A stretch of 64,000 nucleotides of DNA from DATBLQ01 sp036555325 (GTDB taxonomy: Bacteria; Pseudomonadota; Alphaproteobacteria; Rhizobiales; Aestuariivirgaceae), in NCBI GenBank assembly GCA_036555325.1, contig DATBLQ010000021.1, positions 1 to 64,000 of the forward strand, in the 5' to 3' direction. The notes under the pieces are model-generated. The model saw nothing but the letters and a program-made list of their open reading frames with translations. It was not told the DNA's origin and did no database searches. Made by a program: the position numbers and the translations under genes. Below are positions 8,962 to 16,665 of this stretch, piece after piece. Numbering within the stretch: the stretch's first letter is position 1; each line of letters opens with the position of its first letter.

Positions 8962-9335
8962 AAGCTGTCCTGCCCGTGTCGGCGCGCGCCAGGGCTGCGT
9001 ACTTGCGCCTCCGGGCCATGAAGATAGTCGACTGCCGAGATAATGTCGCTGATCAGATTTGCAAATGCCCTCTGTGTCGTCGCCGCGCGTCCAACGATGA
9101 CATAATCGTAACCATTTCGGAAATGGTCCCTGGCACCCAGGCGCACGGCTTCCCTCAAGCGCCGCCTGATGCGGTTGCGCTGAACCGCTCCGCCGAGCTT
9201 GCTGGTGACGGTGAAACCAACCCGCGGCGCGCCTTCATCTTCCCGGCGGCGCAGTTGAACGACCGCCCCATGCGAGGCTCGCGATCGACCGCGCGCCGCA
9301 GCCAAGAAATCCTGCCGGCGGAGGAGACGCTGCAT
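8958..9335 (-). CDS. rnpA: Ribonuclease P protein component
   Basis: Protein subunit of RNase P, which matures tRNA 5' ends. The 125-residue basic protein begins MQRLLRRQDF and has the family signature RNRIRRRLREAVR with VGFTVTSKLGGAV before it. It lies between rpmH and yidC, the near-universal order. It lacks the small YidD gene that often intervenes; yidC follows with a four-base overlap. Confidence 0.94.
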   Translation of the reverse strand: MQRLLRRQDFLAAARGRSRASHGAVVQLRRREDEGAPRVGFTVTSKLGGAVQRNRIRRRLREAVRLGARDHFRNGYDYVIVGRAATTQRAFANLISDIISAVDYLHGPEAQVRSPGARRHGQDSL

Positions 9336-9389
9336 TTGTTTGATCCGGTTGCCCCAAACGAGGTTCCTAGAAGCGAGCGTTCGAGTCGT

Positions 9390-9524
9390 CTAGGCCGAAA
9401 GGCGCCTGCGACTCACCGCGCGTCGCCGCTTCAGCACTTTGCGTCCTCCCTTCGTGGCCATGCGCGCGCGAAAGCCGTGACGTCGCTTTCTGATAAGCTT
9501 GCTCGGCTGGTAGGTGCGTTTCAC
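9390..9524 (-). CDS. rpmH: 50S ribosomal protein L34
   Basis: 44-residue ribosomal protein of the large subunit. Conceptual translation starts with a GTG (MKRTYQPSKLIRKRRHGF) and ends RRRLSA, matching the L34 family along its full length. AGGGAGAACCTTC precedes the start. It is the first gene behind the promoter at 9634-9662 and heads the long minus-strand run. The ATG in RARMATKGG is internal. Confidence 0.97.
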   Translation of the reverse strand: MKRTYQPSKLIRKRRHGFRARMATKGGRKVLKRRRAVSRRRLSA

Positions 9525-9633
9525 GAAGGTTCTCCCTATTGAAAGTTTGCTTCGAACCGGCCCCGCTTCCGCTCAACCGAGAGACTAGGCGCCTGTTGAG
9601 GAAGTCCCGCTGCCGCTTTGTGAATCGGCGGGG

Positions 9634-9662
9634 CTTATAGAAAACTCTGCCCATTAAGTCAA
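9634..9662 (-). promoter_or_regulatory. Sigma-70 type promoter for the rpmH operon
   Basis: On the minus strand a TTGACT -35 box (9657-9662) and a TATAAG -10 box (9634-9639) are separated by exactly 17 bases. Transcription would begin near 9627, about 100 bases before rpmH. This is the strongest promoter-like pair in the first 10 kb and suits a ribosomal protein gene. Confidence 0.8.
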
Positions 9663-9780
9663 CGAAACCCGCCGTATTGGCTCACACTGGCTGAATTCTC
9701 ATCACAATGGGGTGACCCCCCATTTCGTCGGGCAGGCCCTTGGTGCATCTTTGTTTTGTGGTTGCTCGCTACCAAGACCA

Positions 9781-10596
9781 ATGAGAACGGCCCGCATGCC
9801 GCCGCGAGACAAGCTCCTGAGCGGGCTCAGTACGGTTGCGCCAAGGCGGCTTCATCGTTGGCTGCCCTTGCTGCTCATTGTCGCCGCAGCCGCATTCGTG
9901 TGGCTCTTGGGCCTGCACGGCTATCTGTCCTTTACCGCGATCGTTGAAAATCGCCAGGCGCTGCGAGAGTTCGTCGCACAACACTTGCCGCTTGCCATCA
10001 TCATCTACGCATTGATTTACATTGCATCGACGGCTCTGCTTGTGCCGGGAATTGCGCTACTCACCGTTCTTGGGGGCTTTCTCTTTGGCTGGGCCCTGGC
10101 GGGGTCCCTCACGGTCCTCGCTGCCACGCTCGGCGCAACGCTCCTGTTCCTCGCCGCCCGGTCCTCCTTCGGCGACGTGCTGGCGAGAAGAGGCGGAAGC
10201 CTCATCAAACGGCTCTCCCGCAATTTCGCCGACAACGCCTTCAGCTATTTGCTGTTCCTCAGGCTCGTGCCTCTGTTTCCGTTTTTTGTCGTCAATATCG
10301 CGCCGGCTTTCTGCAACATAAAAACAAGAACCTTCGTACTGGCGACATTGATAGGGATTGTCCCCGGCACCTTCGCCTATAGCGTTCTTGGCTCCGGTTT
10401 CGACAGGCTGATCGAGTCGGAATATCTCGCCTATCGGCGTTGCATGGAAGAACTTGCTGCTGAGGTCTGCGCTTTTGAACTGCACCCTGCCAAGCTGCTC
10501 AGTCCTGAGATTATGGGAGCCCTTGTGTTGCTCGCCCTGATGGCGCTCATTCCGCCGCTGCTCCGGCATTTGAAGTCGTCGAGAACCGGGTTCTGA
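9781..10596 (+). CDS. VTT-domain (TVP38/TMEM64, SNARE-associated) membrane protein
   Basis: Polytopic inner-membrane protein, about 271 residues. One hydrophobic span follows a basic N-terminus, then the VTT core with LLVPGIALLTVLGGFLFGW, an FLAARSSFG segment, LFLRLVPLFPFFVVNIAPA and GIVPGTFAYSVLGSG, all hallmarks of the family. VTT proteins are linked to lipid scrambling or membrane transport; the bacterial role is unsettled. The start is uncertain: a GTG at 9712 is in frame but adds a segment with no homology-like features. The next gene begins seven bases after the stop. In other bacteria VTT domains occur next to, or fused with, flavoprotein oxidoreductases like the one that follows. Confidence 0.85.
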   Translation: MRTARMPPRDKLLSGLSTVAPRRLHRWLPLLLIVAAAAFVWLLGLHGYLSFTAIVENRQALREFVAQHLPLAIIIYALIYIASTALLVPGIALLTVLGGFLFGWALAGSLTVLAATLGATLLFLAARSSFGDVLARRGGSLIKRLSRNFADNAFSYLLFLRLVPLFPFFVVNIAPAFCNIKTRTFVLATLIGIVPGTFAYSVLGSGFDRLIESEYLAYRRCMEELAAEVCAFELHPAKLLSPEIMGALVLLALMALIPPLLRHLKSSRTGF

Positions 10597-10603
10597 GCGG
10601 TCG

Positions 10604-12028
10604 ATGCAACAACTGTCCTGCGACATCTGTATTATTGGGGCAGGCCCTGCCGGGCTGACCGTTGCTTCCGCCTCCTCACAGCTTGGCCGCGACGCCATCT
10701 TGATCGAGCGCGGTAAGATGGGAGGCGACTGCCTGAATTACGGCTGTGTCCCCTCCAAAGCGCTCATCGCTGCCGCACGACATGCCTATTTGCTGCGCAC
10801 CGCCGGGGCATTCGGCATCTCGTGCGCCGGTCCGCGCGTTGATTTTCGTAAGGTCATGGCCCATGTCCGCGATGTCATCAGTTCGATTGCGCCCGATGAC
10901 AGCCAGGACCGATTCGAGAAGCTGGGCTGCCGCGTCCTTCGCTCACCGGCGCGCTTCGTCGATCGCGAGACCGTGCTTGCCGGTGAGTATCGCATCAAGG
11001 CGCGCCGCTTCGTCATCGCGGCCGGCTCTTCCCCGTACGTTCCGCCCATCGCTGGCTTGGCAGAGGTTTCCTATTTCACCAGCGACACGATTTTCGACAA
11101 CGAGACCTTGCCGGCTCACTTGTTGGTGGTGGGTGCGGGTGCCGTGGGCCTCGAGCTGGCACAGGCTTTTTCTCGCCTTGGCTCACAAGTCACCGTGCTT
11201 GAAGCGCTGCGCCCGCTTCCTGGCTCCGATCCCGAACTGACTGAGATCGTCCTTGATGCCTGTCGCCGCGAACACATTGAGATCATCGCGCCTTGCCGGA
11301 TAATGTCGGCGCGCAAGTCCCCCGAAGGGCTGACCCTCTCCATTGAAACTTCTGGCAGTGTGCGCGAGTTGGCCGCCAGCCATCTTCTTATCGCCGCGGG
11401 CCGCCGCCCGAATCTGGAGGGCCTCGGTTTGGAAACGGCGGGCATCGCGGCATCCGCGCGCGGCATCGAACTGACCAAAGGCCTGAAGACGTCCAACCCC
11501 CTCGTCTATGCCATCGGTGATGTTGCTGCCGGCGATCTCAACTTCACTCATGTTGCGGCCCATCAGGCGGGTCTGGTCATAAAGAACGCGTTGTTCCGCC
11601 TTCCGGTGACCTATGATCCTGCCAAGATGCCTTGGGTCATATACACCGACCCCGAGTTCGCCCATGCAGGCTTGAGCGAAGTGGAGGCGAAAGACCGTGG
11701 CCTGGACGTCAACGTGCTGCATTGGCCGCTCAGCCGGACCGACCGGGCAAGGATCGAAAGACGCACCGATGGGCTTCTCAAGATCGTGCTCGATCGGAAG
11801 GGCAGGGTACTCGGTGCCGGGATCGTCGGCCTCAATGCCGGCGAGCTGATTCTGCCCTGGTGCCGCATGATCGAGGCGGGTGAAAAAATCCGCCGCATGG
11901 CGGAGTCCGTGATACCTTATCCTACCCTGTCTGAGGCAAGCAGGCGCGTTGCGTTAACCAAGTTTCAGACGCTCGGCTCCAATGCATGGGTGCGCCGCGC
12001 GATTGATGTGCTAACCTCGATCGGCTGA
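10604..12028 (+). CDS. FAD-dependent disulfide oxidoreductase, mercuric reductase-like
   Basis: 474-residue class I pyridine nucleotide-disulfide oxidoreductase. FAD-binding GAGPAG lies at 12-17, the redox-active pair is Cys43/Cys48 in GGDCLNYGCVPSK, the NAD(P)-binding motif is VVGAGAVGLELA, and AIGDVAAG contacts FAD. The C-terminal dimer domain reads YPTLSE with Tyr439 where lipoamide dehydrogenase and glutathione reductase carry the catalytic His; Tyr there is MerA-like. No extra N-terminal metal-binding domain and no C-terminal vicinal cysteines are seen, so mercury reduction is unlikely. Placement directly after a VTT membrane protein suggests a membrane-linked thiol or quinone redox role (inference). 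Confidence 0.88.
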   Translation: MQQLSCDICIIGAGPAGLTVASASSQLGRDAILIERGKMGGDCLNYGCVPSKALIAAARHAYLLRTAGAFGISCAGPRVDFRKVMAHVRDVISSIAPDDSQDRFEKLGCRVLRSPARFVDRETVLAGEYRIKARRFVIAAGSSPYVPPIAGLAEVSYFTSDTIFDNETLPAHLLVVGAGAVGLELAQAFSRLGSQVTVLEALRPLPGSDPELTEIVLDACRREHIEIIAPCRIMSARKSPEGLTLSIETSGSVRELAASHLLIAAGRRPNLEGLGLETAGIAASARGIELTKGLKTSNPLVYAIGDVAAGDLNFTHVAAHQAGLVIKNALFRLPVTYDPAKMPWVIYTDPEFAHAGLSEVEAKDRGLDVNVLHWPLSRTDRARIERRTDGLLKIVLDRKGRVLGAGIVGLNAGELILPWCRMIEAGEKIRRMAESVIPYPTLSEASRRVALTKFQTLGSNAWVRRAIDVLTSIG

Positions 12029-12048
12029 GGTGAGTGGGTGAGGACAGC

Positions 12049-13560
12049 ATGAAGGCGGGTCGACCGGGGGAATCCAGAGAACTGCCCAAGGTGCAGGAGG
12101 CGCCACGGCCTTCCTGGTGGCGGGGCCTCTCCGGCAAGGTGCTGGTGCTTACGGTTCTCTTCGTCATGATCGGCGAAGTGCTGATTTTTCTTCCCTCGAT
12201 AGCCAGTTTTCGGATCGCCTGGCTGAAGGAGCGCGTCGCCACCGCCGAAATCGCTGCTCTTGCCGCAAGGGCAGCTCCGGGTGGACAGGTTTCCGATGCG
12301 CTCCGCCAGGAGCTGCTCAAAGGTGCCAAGGTCCGCATCATCGCCTTGACGCGTGACGATGCCCGCGAGCTGATGCTGCGCGACGAAGGCGATCTCATGA
12401 TCGATCAGGCCTATGACATCCGTCACCGGCTGCGGCTGCAATGGATCCTAGATGCCTTCGTGTCGATCTTTTCATCTGGCAATCGCCTCATCGGCGTTAT
12501 CGATGTTCCTCCCAATATGTCGGGCAATCTCATCGAAATTGCCCTCGATGAGGCGCCGTTGCGAAAGGCCATGTTCGCCTATGCCGGCAACATTTTGGTT
12601 CTGTCGATTATTCTCTCGCTCATTGTCGCGACTTTGGTATTTGTCGCGCTGAACGCTGTCCTGGTGCGGCCCATTCGCCGTATTACCATGAACATGCTCG
12701 ACTTTTCCTCCAACCCGGAAGACCCTGCTCGCATCATCTCGCCAACCGGTCGGCGCGACGAAATCGGTCTCGCAGAGCGTGAGCTCGGCAACATGCAGAG
12801 CGAGCTTGCGAGCATGCTGAATCAAAAGAGCCGCTTGGCGGCCCTTGGTCTGGCGGTGAGCAAGGTCAGCCACGATCTGCGCAACATGTTGGCCTCCGCT
12901 CAGCTCATTTCCGACCGGCTTTCCAAGTTGAACGATCCCACCGTGCAGAAGTTCGCCCCCAAGCTCATTGCCTCTCTCGACCGCGCCATCGAATTTTGCG
13001 TGCAAACATTGAAATTTGGCCGGGCCGAGGAAGCCCCGCCGCGGCGTGAGCGCCAGCCCTTGCGTCCGTTGATTGAGGAAATCATCGAATCGACCGCGCT
13101 CGTGGCCCCCTCACGCATCGTCCTGTTCAACGATGTGCCGGCGGAGCTGATTATCGATGCCGATCGGGATCATATTTTCCGTATTTTGATCAATCTCGCC
13201 CGCAATGCGGTCGAAGCGCTCGAGGCTGATCTGGGAGGGCCGGCCAACAGTGAAGGAGTGGTGAGGCTCGGCGCTCACCGCAGCGAACTTACCGTCTTTA
13301 TTACCGTGAAGGACAACGGTCCTGGCATACCTCAAAAGGCGCGCGATCATTTGTTCGAAGCGTTTCAAGGATCGGCCCGCGCCGGTGGAACCGGTTTGGG
13401 ACTTGCCATCGCCAGCGAGCTGGCGCGCGCTCACGGCGGTGAGATCAAGCTCGTCCAGTCGACTTCGGCCGGCACCGAATTTTGGGTCGTCATCCCCGAT
13501 CGCCTTGCTCCTTTGGAAGTAGGCCGCCGGGGCGAGCGGGTCGACCACTCCGCTGCATGA
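12049..13560 (+). CDS. Membrane sensor histidine kinase (HDLRN type)
   Basis: 503 residues with TM1 at about 31-52, a periplasmic or extracytoplasmic region of about 125 residues, TM2 at 180-203, HAMP at 204-258, the phospho-acceptor His275 in SKVSHDLRNM, N box NLARNAVEAL, G1 DNGPGIP and G2 GGTGLGLAI. The H box reads HDLRN instead of HELRTP, as in NtrB-like kinases. I chose the ATG at 12049, six bases after GAGG, over an in-frame GTG at 12034. It follows the oxidoreductase by 20 bases and overlaps the next gene (ATGA). No response regulator is adjacent; the ligand is unknown. Confidence 0.9.
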   Translation: MKAGRPGESRELPKVQEAPRPSWWRGLSGKVLVLTVLFVMIGEVLIFLPSIASFRIAWLKERVATAEIAALAARAAPGGQVSDALRQELLKGAKVRIIALTRDDARELMLRDEGDLMIDQAYDIRHRLRLQWILDAFVSIFSSGNRLIGVIDVPPNMSGNLIEIALDEAPLRKAMFAYAGNILVLSIILSLIVATLVFVALNAVLVRPIRRITMNMLDFSSNPEDPARIISPTGRRDEIGLAERELGNMQSELASMLNQKSRLAALGLAVSKVSHDLRNMLASAQLISDRLSKLNDPTVQKFAPKLIASLDRAIEFCVQTLKFGRAEEAPPRRERQPLRPLIEEIIESTALVAPSRIVLFNDVPAELIIDADRDHIFRILINLARNAVEALEADLGGPANSEGVVRLGAHRSELTVFITVKDNGPGIPQKARDHLFEAFQGSARAGGTGLGLAIASELARAHGGEIKLVQSTSAGTEFWVVIPDRLAPLEVGRRGERVDHSAA

Positions 13561-14588
13561 GTGCGATTACCAAAGGTGAGCGGAACCTCATCACCGATGT
13601 CGAAGGTTTGAGCGTTGGAAACGCCGAAGACCTCAATGCCTTGACCGGGGTCACGGTTCTCTTGCCGCAATGGCCGGTGGTGGCCTCCTGCGACGTCCGC
13701 GGCGGAGCTCCTGGCACTCGCGACACCGATGCTCTTGATCCCGCATGTATGGTGGCGACGTTTCACGGATTTGTCCTCGCCGGCGGATCCGTCTTCGGCC
13801 TCGATGCGGCATCCTCCGTTGCCACGTGCCTCGCGGAGCGCGGCATCGGCTTTACCTTCGGCTCGCAGCCCATACCTTCGCCTGTCGTACCCTCGGCGAT
13901 TCTCTTCGATCTGATGAACGGCGGGAACAAGTCATGGGGAATGAACCCGCCCTATCGGGCCCTGGGACTTGCCGCATGCCGGGCCTGCTCTGCAAATTTT
14001 GCTCTCGGCAACGCCGGCGCCGGGCTCGGCGCCATCGCTGGCAAATTCAAAGGTGGCTTGGGCAGCGCGTCTAGCCTCTGGAGCGGCTACACGGTGGGGG
14101 CACTCGTGGCGATCAACAGCATGGGTTCACCGGTCGTGCCCGGCACCAACGACCTGTGGGCAGCCGACTTTGCCCTTCCCGACGAACTGCCGCGACCTAC
14201 ACGCCAGCAGTCTTCGGGATCGACCCTCACCGAGGGCACCAAGTTCGAGCTCTTGGGCCAAGATTTGGGCGCCGGCACCAACACGACGATTGCCATCGTC
14301 GCCACCGACGCGCTCCTCACCAAAGCCGAGGCCAAGCGGCTTGCCATCATGGCCCACGATGGCTTGGCCCGCGCCGCGCGGCCGATGCACACGCCATTCG
14401 ATGGCGATACCGTCTTTGCCTTGGCGACGGCGCGAAAACCTTTGGCCGAGCCGCGCGACCGGCTGCTTAGTCATCTTGGCTCGATTGCCGCCGACACCCT
14501 CTCCCGCGCCGTCGGTCGCGCCGTTTGGGAAGCGTCCTCTCTCGGCCCTTGGAAGGGCTACCGCGACTATCTGCGCGAACGCCTCTGA
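13557..14588 (+). CDS. P1 family (DmpA/NylC-like) self-processing amidohydrolase
   Basis: 343-residue member of peptidase family S58/P1, Ntn-like hydrolases that cleave themselves to expose an N-terminal nucleophile. Visible blocks are ITDVEGLSVGN, the GGAPGTRDTD box, the LAGGSVFGLDAA box, GNAGAGLGA and the processing site GAGTN-TTIAIVATDA. By analogy with NylC (Asn-Thr) cleavage is predicted between Asn242 and Thr243. Known members are D- or L-aminopeptidases, beta-peptidases and nylon-oligomer hydrolases, so the substrate is open. The ATG overlaps the kinase stop codon, making it the fourth gene of the VTT/oxidoreductase/kinase operon. Confidence 0.9.
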   Translation: MSAITKGERNLITDVEGLSVGNAEDLNALTGVTVLLPQWPVVASCDVRGGAPGTRDTDALDPACMVATFHGFVLAGGSVFGLDAASSVATCLAERGIGFTFGSQPIPSPVVPSAILFDLMNGGNKSWGMNPPYRALGLAACRACSANFALGNAGAGLGAIAGKFKGGLGSASSLWSGYTVGALVAINSMGSPVVPGTNDLWAADFALPDELPRPTRQQSSGSTLTEGTKFELLGQDLGAGTNTTIAIVATDALLTKAEAKRLAIMAHDGLARAARPMHTPFDGDTVFALATARKPLAEPRDRLLSHLGSIAADTLSRAVGRAVWEASSLGPWKGYRDYLRERL

Positions 14589-14738
14589 GTTCAAAGCCGC
14601 CGAAGGCCAACTCGAAGCTTTGAACGGATGGGGTCGGGCCGCCTCTGCCGATGCGCCAACCCGCTTGCCTTATGGGCTTGCCCATACTAGGAGAGTGCCG
14701 ACTGAAATCGCCGGATCTTGCCGGCGAAAGTCTGTTCG

Positions 14739-14815
14739 GCGCCGGTAGCTCAGTTGGATAGAGCACCAGACTACGAATCTGGGGGTCAGGAGTTCGAATC
14801 TTCTCCGGCGCGCCA
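14739..14815 (+). tRNA. tRNA-Arg (anticodon ACG)
   Basis: A complete cloverleaf of 77 bases: acceptor stem GCGCCGG/CCGGCGC, D arm GCTC/GAGC, anticodon stem CCAGA/TCTGG around the loop CTACGAA, T arm AGGAG/CTTCT with TTCGAAT, and an encoded CCA. Anticodon ACG (read with inosine) decodes CGU/CGC/CGA. The opposite strand gives an open frame containing EKIRTPDPQIRS, a well-known spurious peptide from antisense tRNA. Confidence 0.97.
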
Positions 14816-14876
14816 TATTCATCCATATTCATATTAACTTGGACCTTGGGATCTGCGTGAGTGAGGCAACAAGCCC

Positions 14877-15179
14877 ATGAGCGACCGCATAATCGCTGTG
14901 TGGCAGGGGCGTGTTCCCCTATCGCAGGTATTTTGGACCTTCACCATTGCCCTCGGCACCCTGATCAATGCTGTGGCAACGGGTGCGATGTTTGTGGCCA
15001 TCGCCGTCGGCATACCGGCAACGGTGGCCATAGTGCTTCACTTGCTGCCGCTTCCTTATAATACTCTCGCCCTTGTCGGCGTCTGGCGCAGCGCCAAGGC
15101 CTTCAATGGCCCACCTGCCTTGGCAACGGCAGCTCAACTTCTCGCCGCCGTCTGGTTCGCCATCATGATCATCCTGTGA
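14877..15179 (+). CDS. Small integral membrane protein of unknown function
   Basis: 100 residues, mostly hydrophobic, with about three membrane spans (roughly 18-38, 40-58 and 80-99) and a short polar loop GVWRSAKAFNG. The N-terminus MSDRIIAVWQGRVPLSQVFW resembles other short uncharacterised alphaproteobacterial membrane proteins, but I cannot name the family. It lies 61 bases after tRNA-Arg and converges with the next minus-strand gene. The start is the first ATG in frame. Confidence 0.65.
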   Translation: MSDRIIAVWQGRVPLSQVFWTFTIALGTLINAVATGAMFVAIAVGIPATVAIVLHLLPLPYNTLALVGVWRSAKAFNGPPALATAAQLLAAVWFAIMIIL

Positions 15180-15199
15180 ATGATGGTTGGTCTGTAAGG

Positions 15200-15832
15200 C
15201 TACGTGGGTTTCGCAACCACCCTTGCAACATCCACCCAGAACCGCCAATTCAGCGCGTTGCCCTGGTTTGGGAACGTCAAAGGCTGCGAGAACTGTTTCT
15301 CCTGATCCGGCGGAAGATTGAGGTCGTAGAGCCCGACGCTGCGCTCTCCGATCTTGCTGCAGATCAGCGACAGTTCCTCTGACTTCACTTCATTGATTGG
15401 CGTCGTGTAGTAGGGCGGACAGGAATAGAGCCTCACGTTGAGCGTGACATCCCGGACCCCATGGTCAGTCGATAAATTCTTCACACTGCCCGACAGAGTC
15501 CACGATCTGAGATTGGGCCGCTCATATTGCTTGCCGTCGATTCCTGAATAGGTTTCCACTCCACTGTCGAGCTTTATCCCCGACAGCGTGATGTCGGAAG
15601 GTCGAAGATCGCTCTGCTCGGCAGGGGTCGCCTCCGGAACTGGTGCCGGCTGTGTGGTCGCTTGCGGCACTTGGTCGCTGATGTTTCCTCCAGTTTCACG
15701 CCAAATGAGATAGATGCCGATCAGCACCGCGATGAGTCCAACGATGCTGAATCCGACGATTCGGCTCGTTCTCGACTCCGCGAACAGCCAGATCAGTACG
15801 GCAATCAGCAACAGGATGAAGAAACTGGCCAT
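15200..15832 (-). CDS. Membrane-anchored protein of unknown function
   Basis: 210 residues. Two N-terminal hydrophobic segments (about 2-18 and 25-44) are followed by a proline/threonine-rich linker (residues 55-75) and a soluble domain of about 130 residues with a beta-rich look (LRSWTLSGSVKNLS, VTLNVRLYSCPPYYT, WRFWVDVARVV). The domain resembles FxLYD-like periplasmic domains in spacing, which is only an impression. It stands alone between a convergent gene and a long intergenic region. Confidence 0.7.
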   Translation of the reverse strand: MASFFILLLIAVLIWLFAESRTSRIVGFSIVGLIAVLIGIYLIWRETGGNISDQVPQATTQPAPVPEATPAEQSDLRPSDITLSGIKLDSGVETYSGIDGKQYERPNLRSWTLSGSVKNLSTDHGVRDVTLNVRLYSCPPYYTTPINEVKSEELSLICSKIGERSVGLYDLNLPPDQEKQFSQPLTFPNQGNALNWRFWVDVARVVAKPT

Positions 15833-16280
15833 GGTTTCAAGCTTAGCACTGGCAAGAGCGTTCTCGCTATCGTGTCCGTGAAGTTTACCAAAAGCGTATG
15901 AACGCTATCGAAGCAGGCTTTATCAAAAATGAAAAAAGGCCCAACCCAATAAGGCTGCGCAATGTCTCTTCTGAAAATGCTTTCAATGCTGATCCTCCAA
16001 GCATGCCGCGATAGTCATTTGCAAACACCCTCGCGAAGCTCTCCATAGTGAAACTTGGAGACTATCGATGAAATACCATTGAACAGGGGAATGGACGGAT
16101 AGACCGCAGCATCCGGAATCGACCCGACTGGTCGGAAACACAGCCCGCCCGATGGAATTCCCACTCTATCACTCTGTTAATAGCTTTCTTTTGACCCGTC
16201 CGTTAAGCACAATTCGATTGAACCACTCTTGCACAAATTCTATCGTCTGCCCGGGTATGAAAGATCCGATAGAGCGCGCA
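15833..16280. other. Intergenic region, 448 bases, with nested inverted repeats
   Basis: No convincing gene is present. An 8-bp perfect inverted repeat, CGATAGTC (16009-16016) and GACTATCG (16060-16067), encloses a 6-bp one, TCTCCA (16040-16045) and TGGAGA (16056-16061). These could fold into a small hairpin in RNA. The region must also hold the promoters of the flanking divergent genes, but no clear -35/-10 pair stands out. An in-frame ATG at 16152 and another at 16257 precede the chosen start of the next gene. Confidence 0.5.
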
Positions 16281-16592
16281 ATGCTGAAACAACTCCTCAT
16301 CCCCGCCGTACTGGTGGGACTTGCCGCGTCGACCTCACCTTCGCTCGCCTGGAATTCAACTCAAGGCGTGGTGATCGATACCCCGGTTCCCGGCATAACT
16401 GTCGTGACGGTCACATCGACCACGGTGGACCGTGAAGACTTCGGTGCCGAACCGCCCGCCGTAAACGTCACAAACTTCATTACGGTGATCGTCTATCCGC
16501 GAAATTCTCGCCTTGAACAGCTGCGACGCGCCTTCGGCCATCGGTATCTGGGGTTCAAGAAGGTTTATTCGGGTCCCCGGTATCCGTTTTAA
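16281..16592 (+). CDS. Small secreted protein of unknown function
   Basis: 103 residues. The first 23 residues form a clear signal peptide (MLKQLLIPAVLVGLAASTSPSLA, broken here as MLKQLLIP then AVLVGLAASTSPSLA) with cleavage expected after SLA. The mature part has no cysteine and alternates valine/threonine strands, ending RYPF. I picked the ATG at 16281 because it begins the signal peptide; upstream in-frame ATGs at 16152 and 16257 are possible. No family recognised. Confidence 0.55.
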   Translation: MLKQLLIPAVLVGLAASTSPSLAWNSTQGVVIDTPVPGITVVTVTSTTVDREDFGAEPPAVNVTNFITVIVYPRNSRLEQLRRAFGHRYLGFKKVYSGPRYPF

Positions 16593-16622
16593 TCAACCCT
16601 TGCCACGCCTCGACCATTGCTT

Positions 16623-16642
16623 TTGATTGAACCATCAATCAA
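16623..16642. promoter_or_regulatory. Perfect 20-bp palindromic operator for the TetR/BetI-like regulator
   Basis: TTGATTGA (16623-16630) and TCAATCAA (16635-16642) are perfect 8-base inverted arms around ACCA. It lies 23 bases before the regulator start, the normal position for TetR-family autorepression. The left ten bases TTGATTGAAC resemble BetI-type sites, in keeping with the BetI-like sequence of the regulator. It would control the regulator, the acyl-CoA dehydrogenase and probably the ABC genes. Confidence 0.75.
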
Positions 16643-16665
16643 TATAGATGCCCTTGGGGCAAATC

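Noticed and set aside
9390..9711. Possible chromosomal origin next to rpmH-rnpA-yidC
   Set aside because: No dnaA, no cluster of DnaA boxes and no AT-rich unwinding region; alphaproteobacterial origins usually lie elsewhere.
14467..14832. Minus-strand frame with EKIRTPDPQIRS
   Set aside because: This peptide is the antisense translation of tRNA-Arg at 14739-14815, a frequent false annotation.
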